64,000 nt of DNA from Bondarzewia mesenterica (lineage: Eukaryota > Basidiomycota > Agaricomycetes > Russulales > Bondarzewiaceae). The stretch spans positions 62,001 through 126,000 of the forward strand of contig SGPL01000017.1 in the NCBI GenBank assembly GCA_004802705.1. Direction: 5' to 3'. The position numbers were made by a program, and so were the translations under genes. The notes beneath the pieces were generated by a model. It was not told the origin of the DNA. It ran no database searches and saw only the letters and a program-made list of their open reading frames with translations. Positions 1-12,418 of this stretch are shown here, in pieces; position 1 is the first letter of the stretch; every line of letters begins with the position of its first letter.

Positions 1-167
1 TTGGTGTGAGGACACGTGCACCGGACCAGCACGATACCACTGACCAGTTCCGCCCGCAGCAAAACTAGCGCTCAACTAGTCTCATACCAAGACCCCACAA
101 GTGAAGGGCGCTCAACTACACCAGACAGAGATAAAAGTCGACTAAGGGTCGCTCACTCAGGCATGAG

Positions 168-200
168 AGGACCCCCGGCAACCCACCAAAATGTATGTTC
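168..200 (+). repeat. Left terminal inverted repeat
   Basis: 33 bp terminal repeat matching the reverse complement of 753-785 at 32 of 33 positions. Confidence 0.85.
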
Positions 201-719
201 CGCCAAAACATGCAAACTACCGTGAGCTGGGGGGTGCCTGCGGCGCCGTCTGACTACCGGAAATCGCAGAGACCTCCGGAGAAGGTCGGTTTCTACCGGA
301 AATCGGATCAGACATCAAAAAAATCGTAAAAAATCGCAAAAAATCGTAAAAAAATTCGTTTCGCGTCCTGCACATCATCTGTAACTATCCATGTCACTAG
401 ATACACTGTATAGTAATTATACCAGCTTAGTTGGATTCCTCACCACTACCACCCACTTGAACTGTTCGTCGCTGACCATTAAACTCCTTCATAGCCTCCC
501 GAATGCTTGCAAGCAACCTCGGCCGCATTTGCTTCATTTGCCGGTTGGACTAGCTATCTAAGGTAGTACTAGGTTAGGGCGGACTGATGAACTGACAACC
601 CGATGACTAGACTACCGCAAATCAGATCAGACCTCAACCACAGGGAACTGACTACCGGAGAAATTTCATAGATACTGACCCATTTCCGGTACCCCAACTA
701 CCGGAAAAATTTCAGAGCT

Positions 720-736
720 GCGGCGCTATGCGCCGC
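720..736. repeat. Perfect GC hairpin in the transposon
   Basis: GCGGCGC - TAT - GCGCCGC forms a 7 bp perfect stem with a 3-base loop, just inside the right terminal repeat. A related but unpaired GC block sits near the left end (around 240-247). Confidence 0.6.
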
Positions 737-752
737 TGGACTACCGTGGGAA

Positions 753-785
753 GAACATACATTTTGGTCGGTTGCCGGGGGTCCT
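753..785 (-). repeat. Right terminal inverted repeat
   Basis: 33 bp inverted partner of 168-200; the direct repeat GGCATGAG follows immediately at 786-793. Confidence 0.85.
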
Positions 786-793
786 GGCATGAG

Positions 794-1958
794 TGAGATC
801 AGGGCTCAAGGCGGGGGCAATGAACTAGGCCAAACGGAACGTCGGATGTCAGAAAGGAACTCGGGTGATCGATCGAAGAGGTCGCCCAGAGTCAAGATTC
901 GGGACTCGGATGTGGTATGTAGTTCTCAGAGACGGGCGCACGAGGTCGAGGAGCTTATCGGAAATGGCGGTGAAGTTTGAGTGGGTCAGAAGGATCGGAA
1001 CTATCAGCAAGGGCATATCCGTCCCCTCCACATACCTTCCGCAGCTAACCATTCGGGGAGTTACCAGTCAGAGTCAATGAGGAGCGGCGATATCGATAAC
1101 TGGGAGCGAGTGGCGAAAGAGGCTTCAGTTGAGCACGACATAACGCAGTTGTTTCACAAGTCCAAAGCGCTCTTGATACACCTTGATACACCAAGTTGGA
1201 AAACCCGGGCCTTGGTGATTCCTGAGACTTTGACAAAGTCGGACCGTGACGGTTGGATTGAAACACCGTGAAGATGAGGACTGCTGCTCAAATGAATAAC
1301 GGATAACACAGAGCCTGATAGTTTAGATCAGCTGTCTGCGATGGAGCCACTTGGACATATCTGACAGCATCAGATATCTGTACAGACTCACTCTGGATGC
1401 ACAACATGATTTTGCACCAGCCCAGATCACAGTGACGCAAGATCAGGCGTCTGATTTCCGTCGAGAACTGAATATGATTGGATTTGTTTCTCCGGTTTTG
1501 CCATAGGTCTTGATTAGGAGGGTTGGGAGGATCGAGCGACTCAGGGACATGGCTGGAAACCGAAGAGGACTCACAGTGGCTGACTTGACTCCTTGAATCA
1601 TGAGATACTTGCAATGCTCTAGATGGATACTAAAAAGGCGTTTGGGGAACAGAGTGGAGGATTGATGTAGTCCAAGTTGAAGCGGCCGAGCCGGGCGGAG
1701 AGAAGGCTTGCAAACTTCAAAGCCACGGCCAAAGAACGTTAACGTTACTCACTCGAGACCCGACATTCCTCCCCGCTGGCGTGCTCCTCATTGACATTCT
1801 TCATACCTGACATACCAACTCCGCATCTACGCCCATCCTCATCTGCCTTCTACACTTCTCTCTATTTCATCACGAACGATCGCTAAGCTGACGACGACGG
1901 CGACGACCCACCCATCCTACATTCGACTCCGCATCCAAATCTACCTGATATCGCTCTC
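794..1958. other. Intergenic, no gene supported
   Basis: Only short overlapping reading frames with no recognisable similarity are present. The last 200 bases before the Mo25 start are C/T-rich, as is common for fungal promoters and 5' leaders. Confidence 0.5.
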
Positions 1959-3470
1959 ATGAATTTCTTCAAGACGAAGCAGCGGACTCCGCCCGACCTC
2001 GTGAGAGGCCTTCGAGATAACATTTTGAAGCTCGAGTCGGCTCCACCAGGTGAGGCAAGGAAGAAGGTTCGTCGACATCCACGCGTTTTCCGTCGAACAA
2101 TGTCCAACTGATACTGGGCGACCACAATCCGTACACCATGACAATTATTTGTATGTATTACCTTAGGCGGGCGAGGAAATCAGCAAGCATTTGCAGCAGA
2201 TCAAAGGTTTGCTCTATGGCGATGGCGGTAAGCACGCATCCTTTCGCGTCTTCAGTTCTTCATCGTTATCTCACCCTCACGCTGCAGAGCCAGTCCCGGA
2301 ACTGCTTGCCCAGCTCGCGCAGGAGACTTACAGCACGGATATGCTCTACCTGATCGTTCTGCACATCGGTCGGTTCGACTTCGAGGCGCGCAAGGACGCC
2401 GTGCAGATTTTTAATAACCTCCTCCGGCGCCAAATTGGCTCGCGCTCGCCTACTGTCGAGTATATCGCGTCCAAGCGCGAAGTGCTCTTCGCCGCGCTGC
2501 AGGGATACGACAACGAGGAGATCGCGCTCAACACGGGTATGATCCTCAGGGAGATGTTGAAGCACGAGCAGTTGTGCAAGATCTTGTTACATTCGGAACA
2601 GTGCGTCCTTTTCCCTTTGATCGTCTTCCCTGAGAGCTATGGGTCCTTGGACGTGGACGCTGAATGCATGATGCTTGTGAATCAGGTTTTACAAGTATCC
2701 GCATTACATAGAGACAACAACTTTCGGAATATCCTGTGACGCGTATTCAAGTCTGAAGGAGACACTCACACGACACAAGCCGATGGTGGCGGAATACCTA
2801 GATAAGAACTATGATCGGGTAGGTTTTTCCCCTACTTGCGCTCGCTTTTCAACCGTAAATTTAACATACAACGGACGTAGTTCTTCAACTCCTTCACGAC
2901 CCTCATCCTCTCAAACAACTATGTCACAAAGCGTCAATCGCTAAAGCTGCTTGGCGAGATCCTCCTCGACCGGGCCAACTTCAACGTCATGACACGCTAC
3001 ATCGCTAACGAGGCCAACTTGAAAATGATGATGAACCTGCTCCGGGACAAGAGCAAGAACATCCAGTTCGAGGCGTTCCATGTGTTCAAGGTGCGTTTTC
3101 TGTATTCATATGTTCGAACGCGTAAACAATTGATGGCCGTCATCGTCGGTGGATACATGGTTGTGCAGGTATTCGTCGCCAATCCGAAGAAACCACCGCA
3201 GATTGAGAACATCCTCCGGAGAAATAAGGACAAGCTTCTTATCTTCCTGAAGAACTTCCACAACGACAAGGACGGTACGTCTACTCTTAATCACACCACG
3301 TAGCCCATCTCCTAACCGACCGACAACTTCCACACCAGACGAACAATTCACTGTACGTCCCACACTCATTATAATCTGACAAACACTTACTTCCACTTTT
3401 CTTATCATTCATCACTCTGCGTTCACAGGACGAGAAACAATTCCTCATTGTGCAAATCCAAGGCCTCTGA
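1959..3470 (+). CDS. HYM1: Mo25/Hym1 family scaffold protein (CAB39 orthologue)
   Basis: This is an armadillo-like scaffold that binds and activates STE20/germinal-centre kinases in the RAM morphogenesis network of fungi. I splice eight exons: 1959-2066, 2167-2227, 2288-2600, 2686-2818, 2881-3090, 3169-3274, 3339-3352 and 3429-3470. The coding total is 987 nt, giving 328 residues, which is normal for the family (about 330-340). Conserved blocks are seen along the whole length: the MNFFKTK...TPPDLVR start, [81 protein letters not shown] and the DEQF...DEKQFL tail. All introns are short, and one exon is only 14 nt. The gene converges on the polymerase gene to the right. Function is inferred from the family; the identity is secure. 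Confidence 0.95.
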
Positions 3471-3479
3471 GTACCTATC

Positions 3480-4135
3480 TGCGTCCCTACCGCTCTGTCC
3501 AACATATAACTTTCCTCCCATATACCTGCTCATCCCCTTGCCTCTATACCACCCGATCCTGATCCCCTCCCCCGCCAACCCCATACTATCTTGCCCATGC
3601 ACAACCGCACGCCGTCTCACTCGGAGCTGTAGCCCGACCCTCCAATCCACCTACACCTCTCCTTTACCTACTGTACACCTGCGACCCTATCCTCGTTCGC
3701 GCTTCACTCGTAATACGAGCGTGACATTCCATCTCTCCCTTGCCATTTCCATCCCACACGAATCATCTCGTTTTCCGCCGTCCCTTGAAAGCCGACTGGC
3801 CCCACCTTCTTGTTCTTCCAGTCACACACATCCTCCACGCTCCACACGTCCACGTACGCTCGCATCGCCTTACGATTTTTCGAACACATCGATTTGTCCT
3901 CAGTAGTCTCTTGCAGCCTGTCTGTCTGTCTGTCTGTCTGTCTGTCTCCTTGTCTTTCACGGACATCTGTTCCTGTCGTCGATGCATACATCCTTGTCCA
4001 TCCGATCTGCACATGCAGCCACACATATCTACTTACTTATATGGTTTGTTTTGTCCTCACACGCGTTGTCGTCCACCATCTTGTTTTGAAGCCTTGAGAA
4101 TTCCCTCCTCGTTTCTTGTTACGAGGATCGAAGAG
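3480..4135 (+). other. Pyrimidine-rich stretch (probable long 3' UTR)
   Basis: The 650 bases after the Mo25 stop are strongly C/T-rich and contain a (CTGT)n microsatellite. Two AATAAA hexamers follow. It is probably transcribed 3' UTR; no protein is supported. Confidence 0.4.
3918..3947. repeat. (CTGT)n microsatellite
   Basis: About seven tandem CTGT/TCTG units within the pyrimidine-rich stretch. Confidence 0.9.
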
Positions 4136-4139
4136 ATGT

Positions 4140-4167
4140 AATAAATTTTCAGGAAAAATTGAATAAA
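4140..4167 (+). terminator. Candidate polyadenylation signals for HYM1
   Basis: AATAAA occurs at 4140-4145 and again at 4162-4167, on the sense strand downstream of the Mo25 gene. Confidence 0.35.
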
Positions 4168-4794
4168 GATATGAATTTGACACCAAACTTCAGTCCAATT
4201 CACAGCACTGTGGGGACCCAAACTCTAGAATGAGCAGTTCACTGATGTGATATTCTACTGCAGTTATTTAAATAATAAATTAAGGTTAGGGTTAGAACAT
4301 TCAATGGGCAAAAAGAAAGGGCCCACCCAGCCAAGAAGGCCAAAGTGGAACCAGCCAAATATTTAGAAAGTGCATGCACGCAAAGGCACATACAAACCAC
4401 AGGCACCCTCTGAGGACAAGGTCGCCGTGCTATGGATGGTCCCCATGGCCCACAAGCCCATGTACATGAAGGAGCTTGTGCCTTCAAGGTAAGTATGAAG
4501 AGACAAAGATGCAAGATGGATAGATTATATGGCACTTAAGGTGTGCACGGACCATTTTATGTTTTGACGTGTCATACGGGAGTAAGCATCGGACAATGGA
4601 CTTTTCAAGACTAGGTATCCAACCTTCGTCCGACCTCGACCAGTTCTGGCATATGAAATATGAAAATGAAACACCTCCGTGGTATGCATGCAGATGTTGC
4701 GACATTGGAATAAGAAGGGTCAAAATACAGACAAGTCCGAGAGCATGCGAAGTAATTGTGACAACAAAGCGTAAAGCAACACGAAGAAACAAGA
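4168..4794. other. Intergenic between converging genes
   Basis: No coding sequence is supported. The polymerase reading frame runs on in-frame through this region on the minus strand (to 4484), but only as read-through past the last donor site. Two telomere-like GGTTAG units at about 4284-4296 look incidental. Confidence 0.4.
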
Positions 4795-7700
4795 TTATGA
4801 TCCACCTAATGCGACTTCGGCAGTCTCCTGCAGAATTATATACAATGAGCGCTCTGAAAGAAAGAAAGCAGGAAAATTGCTTTACCCTCAACCGCTCCAA
4901 TTTCTGGACAATTGCAACATTGACGACAGTCTTCAACTTCCTCCTCACATCCGCCTTGCTCATGGTCAACTGATACGGTCCTGAGCATAGACAATGTCTC
5001 GACACATTATCCGCCCGCAGCTGTTTGCACTTGCCGCATCGCAGGTCCTGTTGAGCAAACGTCCGCTCGATGCCGTGCACAATCTCCATCAACTCCAGCT
5101 CAATGCCCACCCGGTCGTACTCGCCCCCGCAGCTCCCGCACGACCACCTCTGTGCTTCACGGTTGCTCGGCATCAAGTCCGCGTCTCGACAGAAATCAAA
5201 GTCACGCAGGGCGTCGCAGTGCCGGCAGGGTACATTGGGCAAGATAAGAGGCTCGCAGGGGTTCCGGAACACGACATCTTCTCCAAAGGACTTGACGCCG
5301 ATGAGCTCCAGCGCGTTCCGTTTGAGCAATCCGACCTCGCTCTGATGATCCTTAGCAAGTTCAAACACAGCGCAGACAGACTTGATGAACTCGAGGGTCG
5401 GGTCAGTCAAGCGTAGGTACGACCCTGGGAGAAGCGGGAACTCGAAGTCGACGCTGAGCTCTTCGTCAGCAGAAGCGGTCCGATGTCGCATCTGTACGCT
5501 CTCGATGAAGGCGAACAGCTTCCTCGTGAGTCGCCGCGCGATGAAATCCCGAACATCGTCCACCTCCTTGGCCTTGCTCGCATCCCTCTGCGTCGCATCG
5601 GGCGCGCCGTTGGACAGAATGCGAAGAGGCCCCCGCGAGTTCTCGGTCACCTTCTGCTTTGTCTTGTACAGGTGGATGATGAAGTACCGGACGAGATCGA
5701 CGAAGTCCTTCTGTATCGCATTTGGCAAGTATTTCTTGATATTCCAGTTCATCTCGATGATGAGCTCTTCTGGGGGCTCAACTGCGAGCGGATCTTCGCA
5801 GACGATGCCGCCCAGGTTGGCTTGGTCCATGAAGAGCAGGAAGTCGTAGAACTTTTCGGTGTAGAGGAAGATATGCTGGAAGAGTTCGTGGGAAGTTACA
5901 GCCGTTGTGATGTATGTCGCATATGCGTGTGCGGTCCCAGGCGGTTTAGAAGTAACCAGCAGGATGCGACTGAAGTCAGCGTATACGACGTGGGACCCCA
6001 GGCGTTTGAACTCAGCGAGCAGTTGAATGAAGGTTTTCCGCATGAGACCGTGAACGAAGCGATGAATACTTGGGTCATACATATGAGATGCCCTTGAGCT
6101 AATCCACCGCCAAAAATGATCTATCGCAAGCGAGGCGGGGCTCTCGAAGTCATAGTGAATCTTGTCCAAAAGCCAGGTCTTTACCATCGACTTCATGATG
6201 CCGAAAGCCTGCGGAGAAACATTAGACTCGCCCAACGTGAGATCGCGCTGCGTTTCTCCATCCGCAAATTCATCGATCATGTGGGAAACGGAATCAAAAG
6301 CAGTGGTCCCACCACTACCCTCAAGCTCATTGACGACGACGGAATGAAGAACGGAGTTGACAGCAAGATTCCGCACGGTGATCTCAAGGCTGACGTTGGA
6401 ATAGCACCCGGGTGAGATGAATTCGATGTGGGGCAAGTCCTCTGTGAATCGCCTGTCGTCTTCTAAGCCGCCTAGATCTGGGCGCCCACTGGGCGACCAC
6501 CACAAGACGGAGTCTTGGTTAACCAAGCGACGAGCGAATTCAAGGTCAGACAGGAAGAGAGGTTGGTCACCATCAATGTGTCCGATAGGGATGTCATAGT
6601 ACTCGGCTAACAAAACCATACGGTCGAGCCAGGGACCAAGGGAGAAATAACGGCGTAGCATCTTCTCTGCAACGTTAGCGTGCCAAGGGAAGACATCCAG
6701 GCGATGTGGAGCCTTGGCCTTCGACATCGAGAGTACTGGGAATTTTGAGAGCTTCGGCACCAAAGCATCGAAGTAAGTCTGATCTTTCATCGAAGATATG
6801 ACAACGGTGAAAGATTGGGTCTCCAATAGGCCCAATTCCCTCGATATCGCTTTCAGCGCGGTTACGTCGTTTGTGTGGTAGGTCGTAGTGAAGTCTCGGG
6901 TCGGAGGATACTGTATTGATGTACACAGTCCGTGCTTCATCTGATGCTCCTGCAGCAGTTCCGGATAGAGATCTCGCAGACGGGAGATAGGTTGCCGTCG
7001 GGTCACAGGGTCCACGACATGAAGCCTTGCATTACCGGTCGGTAGGAATAGTGCGAAGACGTTAACAGGAGTATTTGAGGAGTAGGCATGATACAGGAAA
7101 ATGTATTTCCCTGCCCTGCCCTCGTCGAGGTACTTAACTCGAGAGTGAGGATCTCCTGATTCAAGATTATCAAGATCAAGGCCAGTGATCTGTGCACGAT
7201 TCAGCGTCGAGTTGTCCTTGGTCGCGCAAGTCTTTCCAAATTTTAGGAGACCACGGAGTACTAGAGGAACCTTAAGCCATCAATCAGTAATCGAACCCAA
7301 GTACCTGACAAGGCTGAGAAAGAGAGTACCTGCAATTCGAAAATGCCATCCACATTAGGATCGTTCGTTAGGTCCATAAAATGCTCCTGGCCCTGGATGT
7401 AGATGTCTTCACGAACTGAGATCTTGTATAAATTGACGCAAGGAAGATTGCGGGGTAGATTCTTGACGACCTTGTCGCAAGAGTACAAGTCGGTTCGGAA
7501 CAGACCTCCGAAAGGAGGAGTCCTCAGATGCAAATAGAATTCTCGCGGGATCCGGAGAGGTACCGACACCAAGTCCGAATCCACTGAAAGCCAGAGATTG
7601 AAGCGTCCCGGCGTGCTAGTGGGACGTAGTTGAACAACATCCCAGCGTGAAGCTCTCTTCATCGTGGTCCCGCGGAACATGGATGGCATGGTCACAGTAT

Positions 7701-10700
7701 CAGGATCGCCTATGCGAGCCATACGACGCTGTTTCCATCGAGGTCTCATAGCTTTGATCCAAGCCGGATAATTGGAGGAGGGGTCAGGAAGGGGTTCGTC
7801 GGGAACCTGAACGGCTACCGGCTCCGCCGACGAACCTCTACGCTTTGCCTTCCGGTTGACGACAGCGATACGAGGCCGGGTGGGACGCAAACCTGTGCTC
7901 TCTAAATCTTCGATGTCCATGGGCTGGGTCGCTTGGTTTTCGTCCTCGGCCGAAGTACGCTTGAAAAAATCGGTGACCTTATGCTGATGAAACTTGTCGT
8001 CGAGTGCCGCAACACGACGATGCAGCCAATCGGGATGCCGAATGCGGGGAACGGGGTTGGCGACCTTCTGCATTGCAGCAGGGATGGTGATGAGTTTCTG
8101 AATGACAGAGCCTAGGCGTTCAATATAGTAATTCCAGTCCAATATGGACCGCAAATCGAAGTTAGTGAGCCCATTATCTTTCAACCATCTCCGCAGATAC
8201 AGACGTTTCACGCTTTCTTCAGCAGAGAAGATAGCAATGGGAATAGCGCGATCCGTCACAGGCATACCGAGAGGCCGCGCCGAGATGATGAATTTACAGG
8301 CCAAGCCCTTGTCCTTTACCATCTGGTCACCCAGGAACTCCGCGAGACGTTTGGCTGTGCTGATAGATGTCGACTTCTGCCCGCCATATTCGGCCAATGT
8401 TTTCGACATACTTCTGTTCTCCGCAATGAGCTCGACGAGCTCTTCGTCCGAGAGGTCGACAGCCTTGCTAAACAGCACATCGAGCCACTGGTCTGCAACT
8501 TGTGCGACAGCTGCGTAGCACTCCTCCGTCGTCGTTCCGAGCAAGAATTTCTCAAAAATTTGGGATTGGAAAATCTTGATAAGCTGGAGTTCGCCACGAC
8601 GCTTGACCTCGAAGCCCTTCAACTCGGCCAGGGAACCATCGTCGTTGAACACGGCATAACGTTTCTTCAGCAGCTTGTCCTCTTCCTTGGATGAAGGAAG
8701 GATCATCGCTTTATAAGGACCGTCCAGCTCGAAGAAGATTGAGTTCTCGCTGTGAATATTGTACTCGCCGGTTTCAGGATCGAGGTCGTGATACTGATGA
8801 TTTGTGAATTGGTCGTGCACAAGATGATTGAGCATGGTACAGGGATATGAAAAGCCGATTGATTTCCCATTCTTGAGCTTGAACTTGAAGTTCTCGGGGA
8901 AGACACCCGGAAGCATGCACCAGATCCCATCCGTATCCAACTCGAGCGGACGACCAATCTGCTCCACGAGCTGTCGAGCCATTTGGATGATTGTGGCACC
9001 TGTCAGGCAAGTGACGCCAGCCATCTCCATGGAATGCCATCGCGCGCCTTTCCGCATCACGTAGCCGTAGAACGAGTTAAGAATGCATTTGTGCGCGAGT
9101 TGAAGCGAGTCATATACGACTATCAATTTCTTCGCCTCGTCGATCTCGGCCAGCGAACGACCCTCACCCACGATAGTGTCCAAATTCTTCTTCCAGGTCT
9201 TGTGGAGGCCCTTGTACTCGTATCGACGATCGCGGAAGCGCCGCACGGTGTCAACGTAGAAGGGGTTCTCTCTCTGGCAGAGGATGGCCTCGCGGTTCTC
9301 CACCTTGGTGTCCTTGATTTTCTTGTACACCTTCCGCGAGTAGTCACCCAGCCGTTTATGCAACAGGGCAGTCTGCTCCGTCTCCGAGAGATCAGTGAAC
9401 TTCCTCAAGGGACCGCCAATTTTCTTCGCCGGAAATGTCTCCTGGTTTAGCGCATGACGGATCATGTTGTACTCGTCACGCCTCGCCGGGAAAAACTCCC
9501 CTCTCCAGGCCCAGGTCAATCGCCGATCGCACGTCTTGCCAGGGCGGTTGTAGTCGCAGACAGCGCATACAGACTCGTCGACAACGGAGTCCGGCTGTAG
9601 CCGATTTGACAACATGATGTTGGGATACATGGCTGCTACGTCCAAATGATAAATCAACGGGCTGTCGGTGCGTAGCGGGTTGTCTCGCATTTCCTCGAGT
9701 GCGGCCTGTATCTGGTTTTTGACATCGTCGTAGTTTGTCACGTCATCGAGGGAAGATTTTGATTCATCGGTGATACAGAAAGTTAGGGCCGCATCGAGTT
9801 CATTAATGAGCTGATATAAACTGTGTCAGCTATTCAGTGGAGGAACAAGTGAGAGATATCTACCTTCTGCGCCGCAGAGGGCTCGATTTTGAAGTGTGTC
9901 GGGATATCGCTGCGGAAAACGCCGGCTTCGAGAGCTTCAACATGGCCGCCAACGTATGTTTCTGAAGCCAATAGATGGCCTTCGAACATATTCCCATATT
10001 CCTCTTCGTGCCTATTCGGCATGATGATATGCCCACGGTAGGCTTCCACCTATAAGTGACTTAAGAAACCGCGGGGAGCGCAATCGGAACATGAAATTAC
10101 CATCAATAGGGTTTCACAAAGAGTTCCCGTACCCTTGCGCAGGACCTCATCGGGGCAAAGCGGTATGATGTTACACAGCGAGAAGATGAAGGGGTGAACA
10201 TATTTCATATACAAGTAATATGTCGCGACTGCATCGGAGACTGAGTATTGAGCCAGGATTTGCGGTTGCTCCAGTGCATAACTAAGAAAATTCGTCAGTA
10301 TTGGAAACGCCGTCGTCCACATTAGACTCACGGCGTCATCAATTCCGGATCCAACTCGATTGGGTTGTAGCCCAGTTTGGCCACCGTCACGGCCTTCAAA
10401 CCTTGACTCCCCTGAGGTAAGTACGAGTCGCGCTTGACCCAGCGAAAGCAGTCCATGTGCGCGCATGTTCTGCTTTTGAATTCATCTTCCGCATCCTTCG
10501 CAAACCCTGTTTCGAGGAACATGTCGATGCCGTGGACCATTGCTCGAGCATATAGAAACGGAAAATCAAAGAAGTCGCCGTTAAAGGTGGCCATGACGGT
10601 TGGTTTCAGCTCTTGAATATGTTCAAAAAAACGAGTTATGGTAGCTGCCTGGTTGAACAGTGAGCAAACACTGAATACCAAATGCGCGCAAACTAAACTC

Positions 10701-11892
10701 ACCTCGTCAGGCTCGTTGAATATCATGAAGGGACCTTCGTAACCTTCCTTCGGCGTGTACTCGAAGTCCTCAATGTCCTCACTGACGATCTCTCGGTTGG
10801 TGATCAAGTATCCCTGGCCATCCACCATGTACGAGATCATCATGACCTGATCGGTGGCCTGGTCGGGAAACTTGAGCGGCGCTTTCGTCGTCTCAATATC
10901 GTAGGCCATCACGACGGGATCCGGACGCTTCACGCGCTCGGTTATCGGCACCAATGCAGGCTGTCCAGCAGTGAACGTGATCCCGTACCACATTCCGACG
11001 CGAATCTCGTTGTCCATTGCCACTCGAAGGTAGTACGGCACGTCAAACTCGCGCACATCGATGATACCATCGCGCGGATCTTTGTCGCGCGCCGATGACT
11101 CACCCTCCTCCGCGCCCCACGCCCCGTTCACTTCGACGTGATTGGTCGCACTCACCACATCTGCATATGCGTCTACCGCACTCCGCTTTGCGCTGTTGGC
11201 GAGCGCCAGTGGCACGATATCGCGTCTGACTGCGAGTAGGTCGGATACATTGCGAAAACATAGCTGAAGATAAAGTTTTCTATGGCCGAGAAGATGGTTG
11301 GGCATCTTGAGGTCTTCCTTTCGATCACGGACGATACGGCAGATGACGCCCTCATATTTCTTGATAAGCCATTCCTCTATAATCGTTTCCATCCCATTCT
11401 GGAGAGGTTGTTGCAGAGGCAGCTGATATGAAGAGAGAGCGCACTCACCGTACAGGAAATATAAAAATACGGTTCATACTGATAGGTGCATTTGAACATC
11501 CCTCCATCGTCTTGAATAAAATAGTAGTCGACTGCGGCCTTACCGCCAGGCCAATCAGAATCCTTCACAACCGTCTACGAGCCGTCATTCAGTGTTACCA
11601 AAACTCTCATCGCGTGCACACTCACTGGATGCATGTTGATCAACCACCCTTCCTTCCTTGAACCTTCTTGAATGCGCGCAAAGCCAAGTTTCTCATCAAT
11701 CTCATCATTAATTCTGACCTGCTCAAACCTCTCTGCCAGTTTGGTTCCCTCATCGTCTCTGGAAAGCGCGACATCTCCCTTTGGCGCGCTGAACCCGCCT
11801 CGACCGCGCCCTCGGCCTCCTCTGTATGAAGAACCGCCTCTATATCCCCGAAAAGATCCTTGTCCTGATCGTATGTTTAACCCTCTGGCCAT
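4795..11892 (-). CDS. POL2: DNA polymerase epsilon catalytic subunit
   Basis: This is the leading-strand replicative B-family polymerase with 3'-5' proofreading. I splice nine exons (minus): 11626-11892, 11449-11574, 10703-11398, 10332-10648, 10101-10281, 9864-10049, 7330-9810, 4886-7270 and 4795-4827. The coding total is 6672 nt, giving 2223 residues, as expected for Pol2. The exonuclease motifs are DIETTK (about residue 298), NGDFFDFPF and [13 protein letters not shown]. The polymerase motifs are [10 protein letters not shown] (about 648) and ELDTDG (about 883). A Cys-containing insert, [13 protein letters not shown], follows motif A, as in the iron-sulfur site of Pol epsilon. The last 130 residues hold the two Cys-rich zinc modules (CRHC...CGSC and CGKC...CLC). 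Unusually, the N-terminus is an RGG-rich stretch of about 20 residues before the conserved [12 protein letters not shown]. The short final exon ([14 protein letters not shown]) is chosen by splice signals and is less certain than the rest. Confidence 0.97.
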
Positions 11893-12418
11893 TTCCGCTG
11901 TGCAGTGCAGCGCGGGTGAGAGTGATTAGTGACCAGTGGCCAAGCCTAGGAGAGCAAACCACCGTGACCACGCGTAGCGTGACGAGCGCGTCTGTCACGT
12001 GATTTTGTGACATAACGACAGAAGTGGCCGTGCGCTACATGATGAACCATGATCCAGTCCCCAGCTTCATCAATTTGAACAGTAATGTATGTATGTAGCT
12101 AGCTATGCAGTAAAGAGTTACATATCCACTACAGAATACTTGCTCTTACAGGCCTGCAGTGAAGGAGAGTGAGACCTATGGGGACGAAGCCGGATAAGGT
12201 CTTGAATGAACAGCTTGACAGGGCCCAAAATCCTTTGACAACACAATGACGGGGCTGCAGAAGTTATGATGGGTTGACATTCCTCGGCTCACTCGCAATC
12301 AAGTTTTTAGGGGGGGAAAAGGTATGCGAGTCGCATAGAGTTTTCTGCGCGATGCAAAATCATGATACGTGGGCCATAAAAAATCCGACAACAGGTGAAC
12401 GAAGGAGATGACAACCGC
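11893..12418. other. POL2 upstream region
   Basis: 526 bases without a supported gene. The part next to 11892 is the POL2 promoter and the distal part is the 3' flank of RPL24. Confidence 0.5.

Larger units (their letters stand above)
168..785. mobile_element. Non-autonomous DNA transposon (MITE-like, 8-bp TSD, hAT/P-type)
   Basis: A 618 bp element starts AGGACCCCCGGCAACC and ends with its reverse complement. The terminal inverted repeats are 33 bp and differ at a single base. The 8 bp GGCATGAG lies directly outside both ends (160-167 and 786-793) in the same orientation and is read as the target-site duplication. An 8 bp duplication is known for hAT and P superfamily elements. No transposase reading frame is present inside, so the copy must be mobilised in trans or be dead. 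The interior carries repeated CTACCG motifs and a perfect GC hairpin. The near-identity of the two ends suggests fairly recent insertion. The superfamily assignment is inference. Confidence 0.82.

Noticed and set aside
4284..4296. Telomere-like GGTTAGGGTTAG
   Set aside because: Only two units, internal to the window between converging genes; too short to mean an interstitial telomere.
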